Shown: one piece after another, positions 58,777-64,000 of the stretch
Numbering within the stretch: the first letter of the stretch is position 1
Layout: each line of letters opens with the position of its first letter
Source of the DNA: Ectocarpus siliculosus
Taxonomy: Eukaryota; Sar; Phaeophyceae; Ectocarpales; Ectocarpaceae
Length of the DNA: 64,000 nt
Direction of reading: 5' to 3'
NCBI GenBank assembly: GCA_000310025.1
Contig: FN649727.1
Location: 949,025-1,013,024, forward strand
The notes under the pieces: model-generated
What the model saw: the letters and a program-made list of their open reading frames with translations, nothing else
Databases searched by the model: none
What the model was told of the DNA's origin: nothing
Program-made: the position numbers and the translations under genes

Positions 58777-59977
58777 GTAGGGGGCCCGATATAAGGCGGT
58801 GTGAATAAGGTGGTTGTCCGATTTAAGGCGGCTGAAATTGGCGCACACAACTCAGACCGATATAAGGCGGCACCGCCTTATACAGGCAATCTCCCTGTAT
58901 ATGGCGGTAACTACCCTAGTAAAATCCGATATAAGGCGGTGACCATCTTCGCATCACTACAAGTACGCCCCTCTCTGAAACACCTGTACCTTTGTGGCCC
59001 AAGACACCTGAAGGAGTGGTCAACACACCGCCCTGGCTTAACGGAATAATTTACAACCTGCTGTAGGCGCGCACACACTTTTTGTGTTCGGCCGCACGAA
59101 ACCGTATTTTTTTACGCGGAGGAATTCGACGCGAACGAGCGCGGACACATCACTCTTTGCACACACGCCGTCGGCCCGGAGCATGCACTGAGCCAACTCT
59201 CCCAACACTTCGGCTCTCTGGAAAGGGCCGCGGGGGAGTCCGGCAATCGCGAAGCCGTTTTCCACCTTCAGAAGGCCAAAATGGCGATGATCAAAGCTCA
59301 CGCGCTCAACCCGTGCGGCAGTCGGACATGAGAGAGTTCTTGTAGGCGGATAGACGGATTCTCTCAGCTGTTGTCTTTCATAGAGCAGGGTGTGCTGCAA
59401 AGAGTAAGAGTGGTCGCATTTTCAGAGGTACAAGCGCCGGGGCAAGTAGTGCTTAACCCGGCCAAGCGTCATGGACGCAGCGAATACAAATGTTATTCGG
59501 TGCCACGATTGTTTTCCAACTATTGCGTGCGTCCATGTTGGCTAGCTTAAGTTTTGTTCTTCACCGAAGAGAAGTGTTGGTTTGGACACGTTATTCGTCT
59601 GAGCCTTGTGCGGCGGTATTGTTGGATGCAGATGTACATTCTGCTGTACACTCCCGGCGGGGTCGTACGGCATCAGATGTACACGTACATACCGCTGCAA
59701 ACAACACTCAAACAATTGCAAGCAATCTTGCTCGTTCTACACGCGTGAATGCATGGCGCGTGACCATTTCTTCCACTCAGCGACGCGCCGTGAGGTGATG
59801 CCCAATACGCTGAAACCTCCTTTCTTCATTTGTCATGAATAAGGCGGTCACCGCCCTATTGGGCCAATCTCAGACCGTGTATAAGGCGGTACCGCCTTAT
59901 ACACGTATAAGGCGGCTGCCCGATACAAGGTGGTTTCCTTCACCACGCACTACACCGCCTTATATCGAGCCCCCTAC
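58777..59977. mobile_element. TIR element with GTAGGGGGC ends and ATAAGGCGGT palindromes
   Basis: Left TIR GTAGGGGGCCCGATATAAGG continues to CGGTGTG (58777-58803); the right TIR 59951-59977 is the inverse with two differences. Subterminal ATAAGGCGG(T)ACCGCCTTAT palindromes occur at 58858-58884 and 59844-59905. The interior includes a 70-codon protein-like frame (plus, about 59113-59337) with EEFDANERGHITLCTHAVGP and FHLQKAKMAMIKAHALNP. That may be a remnant of a transposase or a captured exon, and it matches no family I know. 1.2 kb, probably non-autonomous. Confidence 0.65.
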
Positions 59978-60114
59978 GTCCTCTGAGAATTCCAGGAAAC
60001 GCCGGCCTGTCTAAGTTTTCCAAATCCTAACTCCAGTACGAAGCTACGATCGCATATTAGCCGTCCGCTGACCCAGTCATCTACGTTATAGTATTTTTTA
60101 GTGAAATATTTCAT

Positions 60115-60800
60115 GGAAGTCCATGGATTCCATGAAACCAGTCCATGGACTTCCATGGACTTCCATGAATTGTTCCATGGAAGTCCATGAAAAAAGTGAA
60201 AAGTTTCATGGAACTCCATGGAACTCCATGACACCATGTCCATGGAACTCCATGAAATATTTCATCATGGAAGTCTATGAAACATTTCATGGACGTTCAA
60301 GAAATATTCCAGTGACGCCAACTTGGCTGATAAATGCCGACAATGAGCCTTGGCTATGTTCGACATTGATTTCCATGAAATGCGTGCATGGGCTTCATTG
60401 GACTTCCAAGAAAAAATTTACTTGGTTCCACGGAGCTCCATGGACTTCCAAGAATCTTTTCATGGAACTCCTTTCACTTCCATGAAAAGTTTCATGGAAC
60501 TCCTTCGACTTCCATGAAACATGGAACTCCTTCTCCTTCGGCTTCCTTGAAACTATTTCATGGAAGTCCAACGAGTTCCATGAAACTTTTCATGGAAGTG
60601 AAAGGAGTTCCATGAAAAGATTCATGGACGTCCATGGACGTCCATGGACGTCCATGGAACTCTTCATGAAATATTTCATGGAAGTCCAAGGAGTTCCATG
60701 AAATGCCATGAAATGTATCATGAAAGTCCAAGGAGTTTCATGAAAAGTTCCATGGAGCTCCATGGACTTCCATAAAAATTGTCATGGAATTCCATGAAAA
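60115..60800. repeat. TTCCATGGA / CATGGAAGTCCATG palindromic array
   Basis: About 690 bp made almost only of short words such as TTTCATGGAAGTCCATGGAC, each centred on CATG and each present in both orientations because the words are their own inverse. Plus and minus frames both read as repeats of SMEVHG or FHGLPW, which are artefacts of the array and not proteins. Confidence 0.9.
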
Positions 60801-60829
60801 ATATAAAAAAAACTTAAAAAAAACTACCA

Positions 60830-61121
60830 TTATAATAATTGAGATGAATCACACGGCGGGCTCAAGGTGCATCTGCTCCAAGCCGAAAGAAAAGTGAGTG
60901 GTGGACGCCATCCTCCGCCCATCAGCAAAGCCGCGGGAGAAGCCAAACGGCCGGGCACAACAACCTCGCCGACGGCCTCCACCGCCAGCTCGTCGCGTTC
61001 AGCAATGAATGGGTGTCCTATCACAGCCAGCCCCGATCTGGCGAACCGTCGAATAATGGAGGGGCGGAGGAAGGCGAAAGGGAAAAACATTTCCAACCGG
61101 TACCTAGCCATTGCCGAGTGA
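60830..61121 (-). other. Open frame between the two CATG arrays
   Basis: 93 codons on the minus strand (MARYRLEMFFPFAFLRPSII and later VVVPGRLASPAALLMGGGW); the plus strand is also open for 84 codons (60867-61121). No family recognised. It is the only non-repetitive part between the arrays and could be a remnant of a gene carried by the element. Confidence 0.3.
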
Positions 61122-61344
61122 GGTAGGTGAGGTGCGTTTCGAAACCGTTATCCAAGGGAGTGTCGTGAACACAAATTAAAGACACTCAGTTAGTTACGTA
61201 GGCCTACTGTACACTACATAATCGAAAATCGGGGTAATTTTGTTCCATTTTGGGGGGGGCGGGGACATATATATCCCCATGTATCCTCGGGTTTTCCGCC
61301 GACGCGTCGGCGCTTCGGCGTCCCGCCCTCGCATGGAACATTGG

Positions 61345-61860
61345 ATGTTCATGGGCTTTCATGAAACATTTCATGAACGTTCATGGATGTTCATGAAATG
61401 TTTCATGGACGTCCATGGCCTTTCATGAAATGGGTGGACGTTCATGAAATATTTCATGAAAGGCCATGGACGTTCATGGGTGTTCATGAAATATTTCATG
61501 ATAGCCCAGAATGTGCCATGGACGTTCATGGGCTATCATGAAATATTTCATGACCGCCCATGGGCGTCCATGAAAAGTTTTTCATGAACGTTCATGAAAG
61601 CATGTCATGAACGTCCATGAAATTGTTCCATGAAATGTTTCATGACAAAGAGTGAAATTATTTCATGGAAAGTTTCATGACAAAAATATCATGGACATCC
61701 ATGTAACTTTTCACGGAATGCCGTGAAAATTTTCATGGAATTCCATGGACTTCCATGGAAGTCCATGGAAATTTCATGGAAGACCATGGAAGGAAGTCCA
61801 TGGAACGGTTCCATGGAAGTCCATGGAAGCCCATGGACTTCCATGAAACTTTTCATGGAA
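61345..61860. repeat. TTTCATGAACGTTCATGGA palindromic array
   Basis: About 515 bp of CATG-centred words, mainly TTCATGAA, GTTCATGGAC and GGCCATGGAC, changing toward CTTCCATGGAAG at the right end (61735-61860). It is related in design but not in exact word to the array at 60115-60800. Confidence 0.9.
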
Positions 61861-61947
61861 AAGTACGAAAATGTACAAGCCCCCGCTGACCCCCCCTCGC
61901 GTACAATGTTACTTTGAAGTATAATAGTACATATCTGAGATTGTAGC

Positions 61948-62348
61948 CCTTGCGATACACCACAGGTTAGCGGTCCTCGATTTTCCAAGTGATGCGTCTG
62001 TCATCAAGATCGGTGAGCTACAAGCAGGAATTTCGAAGCTGCTGTGCGGTCCGATTTTTAAACGCTTCAAGTACCTTTGGTTACGGCTAGACCTGCATAT
62101 GCATGACCCCAGGCATTCAAATCGACAATGGCGACGAGCTGGATAGTGAGGGAAGAGCTGCGCTGAAGTTCACGACCCCGCATACTCACATAGGCAGTGA
62201 TTTGCGGTCACTGCTGTGTGCTTGAAGCGTTTCAAAATCGGACCGCACAGCAGCTTCAAAATTCCTGCTTGTAGCTCACCGATCTCGATGATGTGTAGCA
62301 GGATCGTTTGGAAAATCGGGGACCGCTAATCTGTGGTGCATCGCAAGG
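61948..62348. repeat. Long foldback: about 125-bp inverted arms, 150-bp spacer
   Basis: The left arm 61948-62071 (GCGATACACCACAGGTTAGC, ATCGGTGAGCTACAAGCAGG, CTGCTGTGCGGTCCGATTTT) is inverted in 62221-62348 with roughly 90 percent identity. The spacer carries no motif. Confidence 0.85.
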
Positions 62349-62556
62349 GCTGCATGTCAGATACTAACATTGTACCCAAGGGGGGATTCAACGGACGGTT
62401 AATTTACGATGGTAGTTTCGTACTGGAGTTAGAACTTGGACATAGATATGCGAGCGTTTCCGTGCCCTTAAGGGGGCCCAGAACAGGGGTTTTGACGCTG
62501 GCTCTTTTCTCATACTTTAATCCAACATAAGAAACAAAACAACCTTCCCGCAGAGT

Positions 62557-63013
62557 GTAACTGGTAATTAGTACTGTTATCAGTAGAGGACACCATGAAG
62601 AGGCTTCGTGCGTGCTGGCACGTTCAGGTTTGCTACTGGAGCTGAAATATCGAAGGTTGCAGCAATCTCTGAAAACAGTCCGAAATCCGCGCCGGAACCT
62701 AGCGGCATCCAACATTTGTCACAGCCGTGCACACCGCCACGGACCGTAAACCCCTCAACGGAGGGTTGTCCGCAGTAGCTCGTGGCATGAGCTACTGCTG
62801 TAAACGCACAGTTCAGGAGATTGGGGTCCGTGGCGGTGAGCACGGCTGTGACAAATGTTGGATGCCGCTTGGTTCCGGCGCAGATTTCGGACTGTTTTCA
62901 GAGATTGCTGCAACCTTCGATATTTCAGCTCCAGTAGCAAACCTGAACGTGCCAGCACGCACGAAGCCTCTTCATGGTGTCCTCTACTGATAACAGTACT
63001 AATTACCAGTTAC
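62557..63013. repeat. Near-perfect inverted repeat, two 189-bp arms, 79-bp spacer
   Basis: Arms 62557-62745 and 62825-63013 are reverse complements with about three differences seen by eye. Both encode the same short frame (GCDKCWMPLGSGADFGLFSE) on opposite strands, which is a by-product of the symmetry. The spacer has a small hairpin of its own (CAGTAGCTC/GAGCTACTG). An outer pair CCTTAAGGGGGCCCAGAACA (62474) and its inverse (63277-63298) encloses the structure. Confidence 0.95.
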
Positions 63014-63759
63014 ATGTCAACACAGACCTTATTTGAACGCCTGCCGTTTTGGCTCTTTTGACTTGAAATTAGAATAGGGCGATATTTTATCTTGATTTCA
63101 AAGGGGGCGTGCGGAGGTAGACGTGTGAAACGTATGTTTTTAGCAGCCTCTACTGTCGCCCTGTGCGGGATCTAACGATTTCTGTTTTTTGCGATGCCTT
63201 CCGACTGGTCTTGTGTGTCTGTTGTACAGTTTCTGGTGCTCTTGCGCATGTTTTCAAAATTAGTCAACGTCGAAGTGGCTGTTCTGGGCCCCCTTAAGCC
63301 TGAGGCTGTCCGGCGTCAAGGCATCAGCTCCGCGAGTGATGTTGCGTGCGCCCGGAAGGGCGTTCATTTCATCAATGCCCCGTCATAGTCCGGATTTGAC
63401 GCCAGTGGCAAATATGGTGTCATAAAATTAATAAGAATTACGTGGTCGCCCCCTTCGAGGTGTACATCCTGTACTGTTAAGAGATCGGGGTGTGAGTGGT
63501 GCAATCATGGTAGATCTCGGAGACGCGGCTTTCTGCCCTCCTTAGCGCTTGGCCACGACCGCCCCGAGAGCGAGCCGCGCACGGCGAAGCCCTCGCGGCC
63601 CAGGGCTACCGGCAGGCGCGAATCCTGCAGCGAACCGAGGTGTACGGGCGGACAAACCGCAAAAAAGGGGCTCTAGGCGAACGAGCAGGATTGCAAATGC
63701 AGCCATCTCGTGAGCTCTTAGCCCTTAGAAAATCCTTGTTAGGTCTTTAAAGGTCTATT
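63014..63759. other. Flank of foldback, nothing recognised
   Basis: Includes the outer inverted word at 63277-63298. No gene motif. Confidence 0.45.
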
Positions 63760-64000
63760 TTATTGGATTGGTCCCATGGAACGCCTCGTTTCGTGGAGAG
63801 GATAGAGAACGCCGCATTTCGCTTCGCCATCCAGGACCAGCTTGCCAACGGCCGTTAAAGCTGGACCGTTTAGCGGCGATTCGCCGGACGGCTTTTCAGC
63901 AAGGCTCGAGTCGCCAACGAGCTGAAAAGCCGTTCGGCGAATCGCCGCTGTTGGCACCACCGGCACATCCACCACCGACGCTGCTGCGAGAGTCTCCAGG
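63760..64000 (-). CDS. Possible 3'-terminal exon of a gene extending past the window
   Basis: The minus strand is open from the window edge to a stop at 63760 (about 80 codons), reading VVDVPVVPTAAIRRTAFQLV, LNGPALTAVGKLVLDGEAKC and a last RRSMGPIQ. Composition is protein-like, but no family was recognised. A hairpin with 28-bp arms (63873-63900 and 63921-63948, one mismatch, 20-base loop) lies inside the frame, which is unusual for ordinary coding DNA and raises the chance of a transposon-derived frame. Confidence 0.35.
   Translation of the reverse strand, partial: LETLAAASVVDVPVVPTAAIRRTAFQLVGDSSLAEKPSGESPLNGPALTAVGKLVLDGEAKCGVLYPLHETRRSMGPIQ

Larger units (their letters stand above)
59992..62475. 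mobile_element. 2.5-kb inverted-repeat element containing CATG-palindrome arrays
   Basis: Left arm 59992-60071 and right arm 62388-62475 are inverted copies at roughly 75-80 percent: both contain GGAAACGC and CTAACTCCAGTACGAA, then an ACGATCG/ACCATCG-type word and the TTAGCCGTCCG / TTAACCGTCCG block. Between them lie two palindromic arrays (60115-60800 and 61345-61860), a 250-bp open stretch (60840-61120) and a long foldback (61948-62348). No transposase recognised. Confidence 0.55.

Noticed and set aside
60123-60615. Repetitive SMEVHG/FHGLPW peptides on both strands
   Set aside because: They are the translation of the CATG palindrome array in any frame.
62580-62990. Two frames sharing GCDKCWMPLGSG on opposite strands
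   Set aside because: The identity follows from the inverted repeat; there is no independent evidence of coding.
1-64000. Integrated large DNA virus of brown algae
   Set aside because: I looked for capsid, polymerase, kinase and similar genes and saw none; the only mobile DNA is transposon-like.

Overview
The window looks like nuclear DNA of a photosynthetic stramenopile, most probably a brown alga of the Ectocarpus type. This is an inference: genes are split by GT-AG introns of 0.1-1.7 kb, coding exons are GC-rich with long Ala/Gly/Glu/Ser tracts, one protein starts with a signal-plus-transit leader as expected for a secondary red plastid, a plastid terminal oxidase is present, and repeats are abundant. 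A 549-base run of N at 19550-20098 follows a 30-base G run. I joined exons by eye, from splice sites, reading phase and family motifs.

Layout. 1-1579: last exons of a plastid terminal oxidase. 1.6-17.6 kb: repeat-rich, without a supported host gene. It holds a TIR element (4880-6238), a small TIR element (6497-6708), a decayed Ty3/gypsy chromovirus (minus, 6726-10456) that is itself split by a Mutator-like TIR element with an 11-bp target duplication, and a two-unit repeat split by a tRNA-headed SINE (13962-15425). 17.6-20.8 kb: an unrecognised minus-strand gene broken by the gap. 22.1-22.9 kb: 3' end of a LINE. 23.1-26.0 kb: a five-exon unrecognised gene (minus).

26.4-58.4 kb is the gene-dense part: a FAF2/UBXD8-like UAS-UBX protein (plus), an EIF1AD homologue (minus), a plastid-targeted membrane protein (plus), an F-box plus SMI1/KNR4 protein resembling FBXO3 (minus), an Acinus homologue with SAP, RRM-like and RNPS1-binding regions (plus), an ankyrin-repeat protein (minus), a SOUL haem-binding protein (minus) and, divergent from it, a 65-residue membrane microprotein (plus). 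Several genes lie head to head with short shared upstream regions (EIF1AD/plastid protein, F-box/Acinus, SOUL/microprotein). Acinus (splicing/exon-junction) and FAF2 (Cdc48-dependent extraction) are housekeeping functions. No operon-like pathway cluster is seen.

58.8-64 kb is a nest of inverted-repeat DNA: a TIR element with ATAAGGCGGT palindromes, a larger inverted-repeat element filled with hundreds of bases of CATG-centred palindromes, and two long foldback structures, one with two 189-bp arms. This cluster, together with the related CCCATGGGC array inside the chromovirus, is the most unusual structure in the window. A perfect 66-bp palindrome sits inside a SINE at 52.6 kb.
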